Part shown: in pieces, positions 24,265-33,463 of the stretch
Layout: the number at the start of each line of letters is the position of its first letter
Position numbering within the stretch: position 1 is the first letter of the stretch
Source: Bacillota bacterium
GTDB lineage: Bacteria > Bacillota > Sulfobacillia > Sulfobacillales > Sulfobacillaceae
Length of the DNA stretch: 43,679 nt
Reading direction: 5' to 3'
Assembly: GCA_021806205.1 (NCBI GenBank)
Contig: JAJZXX010000190.1
Span: 1-43,679 of the forward strand
The notes under the pieces: generated by a model
Seen by the model: only the letters and a program-made list of their open reading frames with translations
Told to the model about the DNA's origin: nothing
Databases searched by the model: none
Made by a program: the position numbers and the translations under genes

Positions 24265-25278
24265 TTACATCGTCAGGATGATTTTTCCGAACACCCCGTG
24301 GTTTTCCATCTGATCATGGGCCTGGTCAGCTTGTTCAAGTGGATAACTGTTGTCAATGACTGGCACGAGCGCCCCTCGGGAAAACAGCGGCATGAGCCGG
24401 GGTAAAATGGAATTGCTGCCCATGAAGGCGCCTAACATGGTGACCCGATGTCGGAATACACGGCCTAAGTCCAGCGACACCTGGCCCCCGGTTGTCGACC
24501 CGACGGTCACTAACACTCCGCCACGCACCACCGAACTCAACGATTGCTGAAAGCTTTCTCGCCCCACTGAGTCCACGACAATATCCATGCCACGGCCTTG
24601 GGTCAAACTCATCACCGCATCGGATAAATCGTCTCCGGCGCCGTAAATCAAAACCTCATCTGCACCATATTGACGGAGTCGGTCCACCCGACTTTGACTA
24701 CGAGTCACGGCCACCACCTTGAGACCCCGAACTTTAGCCAGTTGCAGAGTAGCTAATCCTAATCCACCGGTCGCCCCCCATAGCAGCATCGTTTGCCCGG
24801 GTAAGACTCCGGACCGAACCAGAAAATCCTCCGCCGTGACGTATGGCACCCCAATACTCGCTGCCTCAGCAAAAGTGAGCCCACCAGGCATCGCTACCAG
24901 ATTCTCTTCCGGCAGCACCGCATATTCGGCATAGGTTCCATCAAAAATTCGGAAGGTGCGACAGGCCGGGGTGTCCCCTTTAAGACACGCCACGCAAATA
25001 CCACAACTTAATCCCGGATTGATGACCACCTTTTGTCCCACCGCCCAGCGCGTCACACCAGCACCTATAGCATCGACTTCGCCGGATCCGTCACTGCCGG
25101 GGATTATGGCATGCGTAAACGCTCCAAAGTTGCCGCGTCGAACCCAGATGTCGCGATGATTGACGCCCGCCGCGCGAAGCCTCACCCGCACCTGGCCCAC
25201 ACCCGGATCCGGAATATCCACCTCTTCATAGTGCAATACCGCAATATCGCCAGGTTCATGAATGCGAATCGCCTTCAT
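24265..25278 (-). CDS. Medium-chain NADPH:quinone reductase/alcohol dehydrogenase-like oxidoreductase
   Basis: The 337-aa MDR protein has GVNHRDIWVRRG in place of the catalytic-zinc cysteine motif, so it lacks the usual first Zn ligand. It keeps structural-zinc cysteines in CGICVACLKGDTPAC. The nucleotide fold shows LLWGATGGLGLATLQ. This pattern fits quinone oxidoreductase or enoyl/acryloyl-type reductases more than classical alcohol dehydrogenases. The ATG follows GAGGAGG by 8 nt. It is the last gene of the minus-strand set with the deacetylase and glycosyltransferase (21-bp gap). The substrate is unknown. It ends just before the EmrE remnant. Confidence 0.8.
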   Translation of the reverse strand: MKAIRIHEPGDIAVLHYEEVDIPDPGVGQVRVRLRAAGVNHRDIWVRRGNFGAFTHAIIPGSDGSGEVDAIGAGVTRWAVGQKVVINPGLSCGICVACLKGDTPACRTFRIFDGTYAEYAVLPEENLVAMPGGLTFAEAASIGVPYVTAEDFLVRSGVLPGQTMLLWGATGGLGLATLQLAKVRGLKVVAVTRSQSRVDRLRQYGADEVLIYGAGDDLSDAVMSLTQGRGMDIVVDSVGRESFQQSLSSVVRGGVLVTVGSTTGGQVSLDLGRVFRHRVTMLGAFMGSNSILPRLMPLFSRGALVPVIDNSYPLEQADQAHDQMENHGVFGKIILTM

Positions 25279-25299
25279 ACGAGTTGCCTCCTCGTCATC

Positions 25300-26637
25300 T
25301 TACGCTATAACCGGGTCAGCCGGTTTTAACGTCCACGCCAATCGCTGCGCGTCGCGGTATAACCGCCAGGGTCGAAAGTTTTCGGGAAAAATGGGCCAAT
25401 CCCAATGAAGCTTAGACGGCTCCTTAATGTAATCCAGGAACACGGGGCGCACATCCCGCAAATTCTCGTCCATAAACGATCGAAAAGCCTGTTCCAACGT
25501 CACCCCACCGAGGTCTTTGCGATCAGGCAATCGACCTTGACGTTCAACACATTGGACAATGAGGGTGGCCGCCCATTGGCGGCGAGTCTCCGGTAGACGT
25601 TCCCCGGAAACATTTGCCGGTGCCTGCCACTCCCAAGGCGCACCAACCTGCCCGATAGTCACAACCACATTCCCGGGAGTGCTTTCAAACCGGGCCAATG
25701 CATAGAGCGCTTCGGCGGCCGACAAATAGCCCCCCCTAACTTTAACCGGCCCGAATCCCTCCCGTTGCACCGCCGCTACAAGTTCCGCCCGGCGAACCGA
25801 TATCGCTCTTTTGGGCTCAACCGTAGCTCGCAGCGTTTCACTGTTATACCATTCGATATCCAACCGTCGGATCTCCTGCACGTATTTAGCAAAACTTTCC
25901 AAAGCAGCCCGCTGTTCGCTCAGAGGTCTCACCGGAGCCGGTATTAATGGGTCTCTGGTCGTCCCGTGAGCAAAATTTACCGCATCCCAAAACTTTTGCG
26001 TAACGAGTTCCGTCGGATGCAACATCACCATAAAGACACCACCCCGGTCCACTTGTTCCTCAACCAGAGAAATGGCTTCGTTCAGGTTTCCAGGAAGTCC
26101 TAGCCCAAACGGACGGGGGTTGACCACGGGAAATGAATAGAGGAGGACGTTTCCGTACCAATATGGGCCCGGCAAATCCACCACATAACTGTTAAAAGAA
26201 TCTGTGAAATAGAGATCCATGCCTAATTGGGGAAGCACCTCGGCGGCCTCGGGCACCCAGTTTCCACCCGGCTGAGTAAAATAGCGGGGTTGACCCACCT
26301 GGTCTACCACCGTACGAACGCCCGGGCGCTCTCGTTCCACGAATCGTGCACGGGCCGCTTCATATGGCAATAAAGCTAGCTCTTCCGCGATAGTAGGATG
26401 GGCACTATGGCTGGTGGAATGAAAGCCCAGCGCCGGTTCCTGAGAAAGCTCGTGCAATAACGCCATGCGGCCATTTCGCTTGAGCGCGTCCACTTTACGG
26501 GCAACCAACCCATAGGATGCCGGCATTCCCGCTTTACGCATGGTGCCCAGCATGTGTTCCAAGGCATCATCCGATTCTTGGGTCAGATAGTCCTCGATGT
26601 CAAACCGAATGAGCCCTTTAGCCTTCAGCAGCTGCAC
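25300..26637 (-). CDS. Polysaccharide-deacetylase-like (NodB-fold) protein
   Basis: The 445-aa protein has an N-terminal deacetylase-type barrel. IRFDIEDYL (about 10-18) supplies acidic residues, GFHSTSHSAHP (71-81) gives the two metal histidines in an H-S-x-x-H arrangement, and RYFTQPGGNW marks the third motif. A segment VFMVMLHPTELV carries a further histidine. The C-terminal 170 residues are unfamiliar. No signal peptide or membrane helix is seen, so it would act in the cytoplasm. It starts with GTG inside the end of the GT4 gene (13-bp overlap), so the two are translationally coupled. Carbohydrate de-N-acetylation after glycosyl transfer is the inferred role. Confidence 0.65.
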   Translation of the reverse strand: MQLLKAKGLIRFDIEDYLTQESDDALEHMLGTMRKAGMPASYGLVARKVDALKRNGRMALLHELSQEPALGFHSTSHSAHPTIAEELALLPYEAARARFVERERPGVRTVVDQVGQPRYFTQPGGNWVPEAAEVLPQLGMDLYFTDSFNSYVVDLPGPYWYGNVLLYSFPVVNPRPFGLGLPGNLNEAISLVEEQVDRGGVFMVMLHPTELVTQKFWDAVNFAHGTTRDPLIPAPVRPLSEQRAALESFAKYVQEIRRLDIEWYNSETLRATVEPKRAISVRRAELVAAVQREGFGPVKVRGGYLSAAEALYALARFESTPGNVVVTIGQVGAPWEWQAPANVSGERLPETRRQWAATLIVQCVERQGRLPDRKDLGGVTLEQAFRSFMDENLRDVRPVFLDYIKEPSKLHWDWPIFPENFRPWRLYRDAQRLAWTLKPADPVIA

Positions 26638-27626
26638 CCCCGGATGCTCAAACAGTCTTCGTAGAGCGCTGCATACTGGCCCGTCTCATGGTTGACGGAA
26701 TGGCGCGCAACAATTTGATGTCGACCCGCTTCGCGAATATTATCCATGGTCTCGGGTTCCTGGGCGATCCGCTCAATTTGGGCAACAAAGTCCACTTCAT
26801 CAGAAAACACCAATCCGGTGCGCCCCGGGCTCACCAGTGCCCGGTTACCCTTGATATCGGTCACCAACACGAGCGCGCCGCACGACATCGCCTCCATAAT
26901 AGCATTGGACACCCCTTCCACTTCGGAGGTGTTTAAGAACACATCCGCAGCGCGATACCACCGGGGCATTTCCTCGCGCGACCGGTTCTGAAGGAGATGA
27001 ACCCAAGGGTGCCCTTCGGCTTTGGCCTGGACTCGATCCCATTCGCCCGTTTCTCGAACGGGACCGGCAATGGCGAGTTGATAGTCCTGCCTCAACGCCT
27101 CTCGAGCCGCTTTAACCAAGTCAATCGCCCAGGCCGATCGTTTTACAGGTCGAACCCCTCCAGCCAACAAAACCATTGGGTGCCTAATATCCGCCTTGGC
27201 CCCCTCTGGCTCAAAGTGCTCCACATCGACGGACGGTGGTATCACCACAACACGGTCCGCCCAATCCGGGGCATCCTCCAATAGTCGCGATCGCCCGTCC
27301 TCCGTAAACGTCACGTGGTAGCGAATAGAATCCAGCTCACCCTTTTTTTGCGAAGGATTGTTCACCCAATCTTGCCATAAGTCCGTGCCAGTCCAGGTGG
27401 CCACAATCTGCTCGGGATTGATGCCGTCTCTCACCAAACTCGATCCCACCCGGGTCGCGTTCCAAGCGTGATAAATGTCGTATCCCGTCAGACCCGCCCT
27501 ATAGAGCACCAGATCGGCCTTATGGCCCGCCTCTATAAGGCCCTGCTGCATACGCCAAGCCGAGATGCTGTTTCCACCCGTGGGCGGCGTGTCGGCCGGG
27601 ATTACTAAAGCTACTCGCATCCACAC
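26625..27626 (-). CDS. GT4-family glycosyltransferase
   Basis: The 333-aa protein has the GT-B fold organisation. The N-terminal domain contains PADTPPTGGNSISAWRM, and the nucleotide-sugar domain contains VLLAGGVRPVKR. The acidic donor-site motif EVEGVSNAIMEAMSCG fits the E-x7-E pattern of GT4. No membrane segment is seen. A GTG at 27626 and an ATG at 27620 are both possible; GAGAGG is 5 nt from the GTG. It overlaps the deacetylase gene. Donor and acceptor cannot be told. Glycolipid or small-molecule thiol/saccharide synthesis are possibilities, since GT4 plus deacetylase pairs occur in such pathways. Confidence 0.8.
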   Translation of the reverse strand: MWMRVALVIPADTPPTGGNSISAWRMQQGLIEAGHKADLVLYRAGLTGYDIYHAWNATRVGSSLVRDGINPEQIVATWTGTDLWQDWVNNPSQKKGELDSIRYHVTFTEDGRSRLLEDAPDWADRVVVIPPSVDVEHFEPEGAKADIRHPMVLLAGGVRPVKRSAWAIDLVKAAREALRQDYQLAIAGPVRETGEWDRVQAKAEGHPWVHLLQNRSREEMPRWYRAADVFLNTSEVEGVSNAIMEAMSCGALVLVTDIKGNRALVSPGRTGLVFSDEVDFVAQIERIAQEPETMDNIREAGRHQIVARHSVNHETGQYAALYEDCLSIRGCSC

Positions 27627-27640
27627 TTCATCCTCTCACC

Positions 27641-27976
27641 TTATGAAATTGAAGTGCCGTCGGCCACCTTTTGATCAAGACCTAACAGCACGACCGCCCC
27701 ATCTTCATCCGTGGCTCCTAACACCAACACTTCTGACATCACCGACGCCACTTGCCGCGCCGGAAAATTGAGGACAGCCACTACCTGGCGCCCGACTAAC
27801 GCTTCGGGCTGATAATGTTCGGTAATCTGGGCTGAGGATCTTTTCACTCCCAGATCGCCAAAATTAATCACCAGACGATAGGCGGGCTTTCGCGCCTTTT
27901 CATTGAGACTCGCCTCGACAACAGTCCCCACCCGGACTTGATAGCGAAAAAACCCCTCCACCGACTCTTGCTGCAC
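27641..27976 (-). CDS. csaA: CsaA-type tRNA-binding-domain protein
   Basis: The 111-aa protein is a stand-alone tRNA-binding (OB-fold) domain. Family landmarks are the N-terminal FRYQVRVGTVVEA, an ARKPAYRLVINFGDLG segment, SSAQITEHY, VVAVLNFPARQVASVMSEVLVLG and a C-terminal turn with DG. CsaA is described in Bacillus as a dimeric chaperone-like protein linked to protein export. It starts with GTG 3 bp after the HD gene stop, so the two are cotranscribed. The length is typical for the family. Confidence 0.87.
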   Translation of the reverse strand: MQQESVEGFFRYQVRVGTVVEASLNEKARKPAYRLVINFGDLGVKRSSAQITEHYQPEALVGRQVVAVLNFPARQVASVMSEVLVLGATDEDGAVVLLGLDQKVADGTSIS

Positions 27977-27979
27977 GCC

Positions 27980-29278
27980 TTACCGCCCCCCGTTGGCTTC
28001 GTCCTCCAATAGTCTTTGGAACCGTGCCTCCCGGAATACTTCCCGGGGCACATACAGCCGTCGCACCGGATGGTGATCGGCAGCAATGGCTTGAATCGGT
28101 CTGGAGACACTGGACACCTCCGTTAATCGGTCGTCGCTTTTGCGATACAGCCAAATGGCGTTCTCATGCGTGGGCACCAGATCACTCCCTAAATAATAAT
28201 CATAATAAACTGTGCCGGTTTCGTCGACTATACAATAGTAATTAGGGTCGTACCCAACCTCCTTGACCAATTGTTGGACCGCGCTTAAGTGGCTATCACG
28301 ATTTTTAGGCCATGCCACTTCTTTTAAAAGACGACGGTCCAGAAAGCGTGACGCCAAGTCGGCTAAGATCGAATCCCCGCTCACCCTCCACACCGTAAAT
28401 GCTGCAAATAGGGTTGCATCATCCAATGACAAATAATCACCTAGCGTGACGTCTCCCCGCAAAAAAGCCAGCAAGGCCGGCGGGGTCAAAGCCGACAACT
28501 CATTTTTTTCTACTAATTGCCGGGCACGGGTTAACACGGTGTGCAGCAAGATCTCGCCCGCTCGGCTCACCGGATGGAAATAGACCTGCCAATACATAAA
28601 ATAACGCGCCAAGAGATACGCTTCGACAGTGTGGATGCCGCTGTCGCGCACCACTAATCGATCTTTTCGGGGTTCCATCACCCGGATAATGCGAGCTAAA
28701 TCAAACGTGCCGTAGTCTACGCCCGTCGCCACCGAGTCGCGCATCAAATAGTCGAGCCGATCGGCGTCCAGCTGCCCCGATACCATGGCCACAATTAAAG
28801 GGACCGGAAATGTCTTTTCAATAACTTCAGCGACCAGCTCCGAAAATCCCGGTGAGACCGATTCTAACACCTCATGCACTTCGGTCGTGGGATCGCGCAC
28901 CACCATCACACTCCACTTCTCGTGGCGCATGGTCATGAATCGCTCCAAGGAATGTGAAAAGGGAGCGTGCCCGACATCGTGGAGCAGTCCCGCAATGAGA
29001 GTAAGACGGTCATATTCATGGGGCCATTCGTAATTATTGCGTGCAAAGGCGCCGATTATCTGGCGGATCACTTCGTAGACGCCCAACGAATGGGCAAACC
29101 GACTATGATCGCCGCCCGGATAAGCCAAATAGGCTGCACCTAACTGACGGATGCGCCTTAGACGTTGCATCTCTTTGGTATTCATTAAATTCCAGATGAT
29201 CGGGTCGTGGACGTATATGTAGCCATGCACCGGGTCTTTAATAACCTTTTCATCCTCCGTCATCTCCAAGCGCTTCAC
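27980..29278 (-). CDS. HD-domain phosphohydrolase (YwfO/dNTPase-like)
   Basis: The 432-aa HD-superfamily protein has an N-terminal KDPVHGYIYVHD, then RLRRIRQLGAAYLAYPGGDHSRFAHSLG with the first His, and the HD motif in LLHDVGHAPFSHSLE. A downstream aspartate lies in SGQLDADRLDYLMRDS. The architecture matches SAMHD1/dGTPase-related YwfO proteins that hydrolyse nucleotides; the exact substrate is unknown. GTG at 29278 and ATG at 29263 are both possible starts, neither with an ideal ribosome binding site. It heads the minus-strand group and lies divergent from the carbamoylase gene with an 81-bp gap. Confidence 0.85.
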   Translation of the reverse strand: MKRLEMTEDEKVIKDPVHGYIYVHDPIIWNLMNTKEMQRLRRIRQLGAAYLAYPGGDHSRFAHSLGVYEVIRQIIGAFARNNYEWPHEYDRLTLIAGLLHDVGHAPFSHSLERFMTMRHEKWSVMVVRDPTTEVHEVLESVSPGFSELVAEVIEKTFPVPLIVAMVSGQLDADRLDYLMRDSVATGVDYGTFDLARIIRVMEPRKDRLVVRDSGIHTVEAYLLARYFMYWQVYFHPVSRAGEILLHTVLTRARQLVEKNELSALTPPALLAFLRGDVTLGDYLSLDDATLFAAFTVWRVSGDSILADLASRFLDRRLLKEVAWPKNRDSHLSAVQQLVKEVGYDPNYYCIVDETGTVYYDYYLGSDLVPTHENAIWLYRKSDDRLTEVSSVSRPIQAIAADHHPVRRLYVPREVFREARFQRLLEDEANGGR

Positions 29279-29359
29279 CCCCTATTGCCTCGATAGTAGC
29301 ATGAGTCAAGGCGCCTCCTGTAGAATAGTCGTACGACACCACTCATTCGGGGGGACTTC

Positions 29360-30625
29360 ATGAGCTCTTTGCGTCTTGGCATCGACCAAGCATACCTGAA
29401 AGACACCTTTGACCAACTCGCCGAGATCGGTCGCGACCCGGATGGGCGCGGCTATCAACGACTAGCCTGGACCGAGGCAGAACGCGAAGCCCATCGGTGG
29501 TTTCGATCAAAAGCCGTTCAACTCGGGTTCTCTACCTGGACCGACCATGCCGGCAATAGTTTTGCGGACTTTACGGGCGGTGCCGATCCCTCCATCCCCG
29601 CGTTAGCGATCGGCTCGCATCTGGACACGGTCCCTTATGGCGGAGCGTTTGACGGGGGTTTAGGCGTAGTGGCCGCCCTCGCCGCTGGCAAAGCCATTAG
29701 AGAAAGTGGCCTGACTCTAGCGCGGCCCTTAAGATTGGCGGCGTTTACCGATGAAGAGGGCCCTCGGTTTGGGACCGGCCTTTTGGGGTCCAAAGCACTA
29801 GCGGGCGCCTTGGACATGGATCTGATTCGGAATGCGCGCGACTCAACCAACATCTCGCTGAACAGCGCCATGGCTACCTCTGCTTGCGACTTAGAGTCAT
29901 TGCCCTTGGTGCAACAGAGTCTTAAACGATTTGCCGGGTACCTCGAACTGCACATTGAGCAAGGACCCCGGTTGGAACGGTCGAACACCCGGACTGGGGC
30001 GGTCACGGCGGTCACCGGCATTCGCCAAATTTCGGTGTATTTTCACGGCAAGACCAACCATGCCGGCACCACTCCCAAACCAGAGCGGAAAAATGCTCTA
30101 CGGGCGGCCAGTGAAACCATTGTCAGATTTAGCGATTGGGTTGACCAGACCGACAATCTTGTGGCCAACCCCGGAAAAATACTTGTGCATCCCAATGCCG
30201 CCAACGTCGTGCCGGGCGAGGCCCAGATCGACTGGGACATGCGATCTCCCGACTCAGCCCTCTTGGATCAAGCTTATGCCAAACTTGCCGAGTATGCAGA
30301 AAATGCGGCGGCATCGATGAGCATGCAGGCAACCCACCAGTTATTTCATGATGTGCCGCCCTGTCCACTCTTTTCGCCGTGGATCCAAATAACCGAACAG
30401 TGTGCCCATGAATTGGACCTCAGCATCACGCGGCTCGTATCTTGGGCAGGACACGATGCAGGCGTTTTGGGCCTCGTCATTCCCAGCGCCATGATTTTTG
30501 TACCCAGCCGGGACGGGATTAGCCACGCGCCGGAAGAATTCTCGGATGATGCGGCTTTGGTGGATGGCACGCAACTATTAGGCGAAACCGCACTATCCAT
30601 TTTGCTTAAGGAGGGCCCTTTATAA
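29360..30625 (+). CDS. N-carbamoyl-amino-acid / allantoate amidohydrolase (M20 family)
   Basis: The 421-aa protein is a Zn/Mn-dependent amidohydrolase of the hydantoinase/carbamoylase group. Metal ligands are visible in IGSHLDTVPYGGAFDGGLG (His87, Asp98) and FTDEEGPRFG (Glu132/Glu133). The family motif YLELHIEQGPRLE is present, and SWAGHDAGVLG near the C-terminus carries the last His. These enzymes release ammonia and CO2 from carbamoyl or ureido compounds. GGGGGG precedes the ATG. The stop overlaps the start of the following amidohydrolase, so the two form an operon, probably for salvage of a cyclic ureide, hydantoin or purine/pyrimidine-type nitrogen source. The exact substrate is unresolved. 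Confidence 0.85.
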   Translation: MSSLRLGIDQAYLKDTFDQLAEIGRDPDGRGYQRLAWTEAEREAHRWFRSKAVQLGFSTWTDHAGNSFADFTGGADPSIPALAIGSHLDTVPYGGAFDGGLGVVAALAAGKAIRESGLTLARPLRLAAFTDEEGPRFGTGLLGSKALAGALDMDLIRNARDSTNISLNSAMATSACDLESLPLVQQSLKRFAGYLELHIEQGPRLERSNTRTGAVTAVTGIRQISVYFHGKTNHAGTTPKPERKNALRAASETIVRFSDWVDQTDNLVANPGKILVHPNAANVVPGEAQIDWDMRSPDSALLDQAYAKLAEYAENAAASMSMQATHQLFHDVPPCPLFSPWIQITEQCAHELDLSITRLVSWAGHDAGVLGLVIPSAMIFVPSRDGISHAPEEFSDDAALVDGTQLLGETALSILLKEGPL

Positions 30626-31947
30626 TGCAATCCGCAATTTATTGCCCGGATGCCGCAGTCGTAGGCGGAAAAATGTTAGATCATCCCGGCTTATTAGTTG
30701 ACCCCAACGGCCTTATTCAACGTCTGGATAGTGTCGAAGCTTTGGCCGTCGAATTTCCCGAGGCGATGCGGGTCAATCTAAAGGGCGAGATCTTATTGCC
30801 CGGAACGGTTAACGGACATAATCACGGCTTTCAGGTGCTTATGCGGGGCATGGGCGAGGATCAAGACTTTATGGCTTGGCGAAGCCGGGTGCTCTATCCG
30901 GTGTCTTCAACACTTACTCCACAAGAAATCTACGACTCGGCGCGCCTGGCCTATTGGGACATGCTGCGCCACGGCATCACGGCCGTGGCCGACTTTTTTT
31001 ACTTAAACGATCAGGGTTCGGACAATGCCCTGGCCATCGCCCGTGCAGCCCGCGACGTCGGCATGCAACTCCTCTTGGCCCGCACCTTCTATGATTGGGA
31101 TGGTGCTCCGGTTCGGTACCGCGAGTCGCCTTCACAAGCCCGCGACCACACCCTTGAGTTAGCTCTACGCATCAAGGCAGAAGGACTGTCGGAATGGGCC
31201 ACGGTCCATGTCGCACCCCATTCGCCGCATGGTGCCTCCCAAGCGATGGTGGAAGCTGCCGTGGCCGTGCAACAAGAACTCAATACGCATCTACATATTC
31301 ATGTGGCCGAAGGGAAATACGAGCGCACTACCATGCTCACCCGTCATCAAAAGACCCCGATTCAATGGTGTCGGGATCTAGGTGCTTTGGGTCCACGCAC
31401 TCTGGCGATTCACGCCGTGTGGGCAGATCCAGACGATTTGGCCATTCTCGCCGAGAGCGGATCTGCGGTCGTGCATAATCCGGCTAGCAACATGATTCTC
31501 GGTGACGGCATCGCCCCGATTATCGAAATGATTCAAAGGAAAATTCCGGTTCTGTTGGGCACCGACGGGGGTTGCACGAATGACCGTCACTCCATTTTCG
31601 ACGAAATGCGGACGGCCGCCTTGTTGCAAAAGGTTCGCATGACCGATGTCAGCGTCATTGACGCCGACACCGTATTTGCTATGGGGACCAGCGTAGCGAG
31701 CCGGGCACTGGGACTCAATAGCGGGAATCTCCTACCCAAAGAAAGGTTTGATGCCGTAACCGTGCGCCGGGATGACCCCTCGCTCTTGCCTGGCCCCGCC
31801 ACCACCGGTCATATTGTTTATGCCATGGGTGAGACGGCCATCAACAGCGTGTACGTAGCCGGAGAGCGGGTTATTCACGAGGGGCAGCCGGTTCGTTTCG
31901 ATCCAGCTCCTCTCATTAACTGGGCACGCCGTTGGCAGAATCGGTAA
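30625..31947 (+). CDS. ATZ/TRZ-type metal-dependent amidohydrolase (deaminase)
   Basis: The 440-aa protein is an amidohydrolase-superfamily TIM barrel. It has LPGTVNGHNHGFQVLMRG (His65 and His67), HIHVAEGKYE, AIHAVWADPDD, VVHNPASNMILGDG and the metal aspartate in LGTDGGCTNDRH. The layout fits the triazine/cytosine/guanine deaminase-like branch; HutF-like features (GFQ after the HxH motif, a DFFYL segment) are also present. It overlaps the preceding gene by one base (TAATG) and so acts with that carbamoyl hydrolase. Deamination of a heterocycle or ureide is inferred. The substrate cannot be set from sequence reading. Confidence 0.83.
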   Translation: MQSAIYCPDAAVVGGKMLDHPGLLVDPNGLIQRLDSVEALAVEFPEAMRVNLKGEILLPGTVNGHNHGFQVLMRGMGEDQDFMAWRSRVLYPVSSTLTPQEIYDSARLAYWDMLRHGITAVADFFYLNDQGSDNALAIARAARDVGMQLLLARTFYDWDGAPVRYRESPSQARDHTLELALRIKAEGLSEWATVHVAPHSPHGASQAMVEAAVAVQQELNTHLHIHVAEGKYERTTMLTRHQKTPIQWCRDLGALGPRTLAIHAVWADPDDLAILAESGSAVVHNPASNMILGDGIAPIIEMIQRKIPVLLGTDGGCTNDRHSIFDEMRTAALLQKVRMTDVSVIDADTVFAMGTSVASRALGLNSGNLLPKERFDAVTVRRDDPSLLPGPATTGHIVYAMGETAINSVYVAGERVIHEGQPVRFDPAPLINWARRWQNR

Positions 31948-32160
31948 TCTTCCCCGCGCAAGCGTCACTGAGGGCACGGATCCACACATTTGGGACGCGC
32001 TCTCATATATTGAGCAAAAGCCTAAAGCGTGAATCCTTCGTGAGAACTTAGGCATCCTCACCGCGGCAGTCACCTTGCCTGAAGGGTTCCCATATCATGA
32101 GCATGATTTCAAAGCAGTAGACGCCGCTTTCGCAATCATTTCGCCCAAAGAAGGGATGTC

Positions 32161-33393
32161 ATGCAAAATCCCCGGCCGCCGGCCCCGCCGGTACGGCCAC
32201 GTCGCAATCCTCTGTGGCTCTTGTTATTAACCATTGGCCCAGGTGTTTTGGGTTTGGCCGCCGACAACGACGCCGGCGGGATGCTCTCTTATGCCGTCAC
32301 GGGCGCCGCCCATCATCTCGTTTGGTTTATCACGGCCCTCGTCGTGATGGCACCCATCACCTATGTCGTCCAAGAATTGGCGTTGCGCGTGGCCTTTGCC
32401 ACAGGAAAGTCTTATGGAGACGTGATTCAAGATCGCCTGGGCCGGAGCTGGTCACGTCTAAACGGAGTGGCGCTACACGGGTTGAACCTAGTAATTATCA
32501 TCACTGAGTTCTTAGGAATGGCGATGGGAGAAAACATGATTGGCATTCCCTGGATACCCGCTGTAGCGATTGCCTTTGGCATCGTCTTGGCCATCACGTC
32601 TTGGCCGCAATATCAATCGGTGGAGCGTATTCTCTTGGGTATCTCGGTCGTGAATCTCATTTTTGTGCCCGCAGCCTTGCTGTTGCATCCCGCCCCAGGC
32701 GCTTGGCTAAACGCCCTCGGGGGCACCTGGAGTCCCAATATCGGATTCCTGCTGCTCGCATTAGCGGGAAATGCCATGGCGCCTTGGATGATTTACTGGC
32801 AGCAGAATGCGGTGTGGGCCGGAAAAGTCCGAACCCTACGCGCCGGTCGCACGGACATCATTATCGGCGTGGTCGCGCAATTTGTGATGGCCACTGTCGT
32901 CCTCGTGATTGGGGCGTTAACCCCTGCACACGGTGCCATTCTGCAAAATCCGATCGTCTGGATATCCCGCAATGACAATCGCCTTATCGGTGACTTATTT
33001 GGACTCGGCATCTTTAACGCGGGATTTTTGGCCGCTTGTACCATCTCGCTGTCATCGGCCTGGATGGTCCGTGAGTCGTGGGCACCGCCGTCGCGTTCAC
33101 GCCCCCGACAAATGCTGCCCACCCGTGGGGGCTTTTTTATCTTGCATGTGGTCACGCTCGCTCTGGCTGCTACTGTGGCCATGACCAGCATCGTTCCCAG
33201 TGGAACCTTGGCCCTGTGGGCTCAGGCACTGGGTGCTATCTGGATGCCCGTGAGTCTTGTCACCTTAGGAATCATCGCCCGCGATCGCAAAACTATGGGG
33301 CTCATGGCCATACGCTGGCGCCGGCAATGGGGATTAGCTGGCATTACGGCGGTGTTTATTGTCTTAGGGATTTTAGCCTTCGCACTGCAATAA
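32161..33393 (+). CDS. NRAMP-related divalent-metal transporter with altered metal-site motifs
   Basis: The 410-aa membrane protein has about 11 hydrophobic segments and the NRAMP outline. TM1 has GPGVLGLAADNDAGG (27-40), where classic NRAMP proteins carry DPGN. TM6 has NAMAPWMIYWQQ (204-215), where the classic motif is MPH. The metal-coordinating Asp is kept, while the methionine and histidine positions are changed. NRAMP-related proteins with substituted motifs include magnesium-type NRMT carriers, so Mn2+/Fe2+ specificity should not be assumed. AGAAGGGA lies 4 nt before the ATG. The 213-bp upstream gap shows no riboswitch I can name. A hairpin follows the gene. Confidence 0.8.
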   Translation: MQNPRPPAPPVRPRRNPLWLLLLTIGPGVLGLAADNDAGGMLSYAVTGAAHHLVWFITALVVMAPITYVVQELALRVAFATGKSYGDVIQDRLGRSWSRLNGVALHGLNLVIIITEFLGMAMGENMIGIPWIPAVAIAFGIVLAITSWPQYQSVERILLGISVVNLIFVPAALLLHPAPGAWLNALGGTWSPNIGFLLLALAGNAMAPWMIYWQQNAVWAGKVRTLRAGRTDIIIGVVAQFVMATVVLVIGALTPAHGAILQNPIVWISRNDNRLIGDLFGLGIFNAGFLAACTISLSSAWMVRESWAPPSRSRPRQMLPTRGGFFILHVVTLALAATVAMTSIVPSGTLALWAQALGAIWMPVSLVTLGIIARDRKTMGLMAIRWRRQWGLAGITAVFIVLGILAFALQ

Positions 33394-33431
33394 TGCGAAA
33401 ACCCGTCGGCACTAGTCCTCGTTGCTCCAAT

Positions 33432-33463
33432 CCAAGCCTCCCCCTGTGCAATGGGAGGCTTGG
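33432..33463. other. 11-bp perfect hairpin after the NRAMP-like gene
   Basis: CCAAGCCTCCC (33432-33442) pairs with GGGAGGCTTGG (33453-33463) around a 10-nt loop. It lies 39 bp past the stop codon and could act as a transcript-end structure. No T-run follows on the plus strand, so it is not a classical intrinsic terminator. Confidence 0.5.

Noticed and set aside
31948-32160. Metal-sensing riboswitch ahead of the NRAMP-like gene
   Set aside because: I could not trace the conserved core of the manganese or magnesium riboswitch classes in this 213-bp gap.
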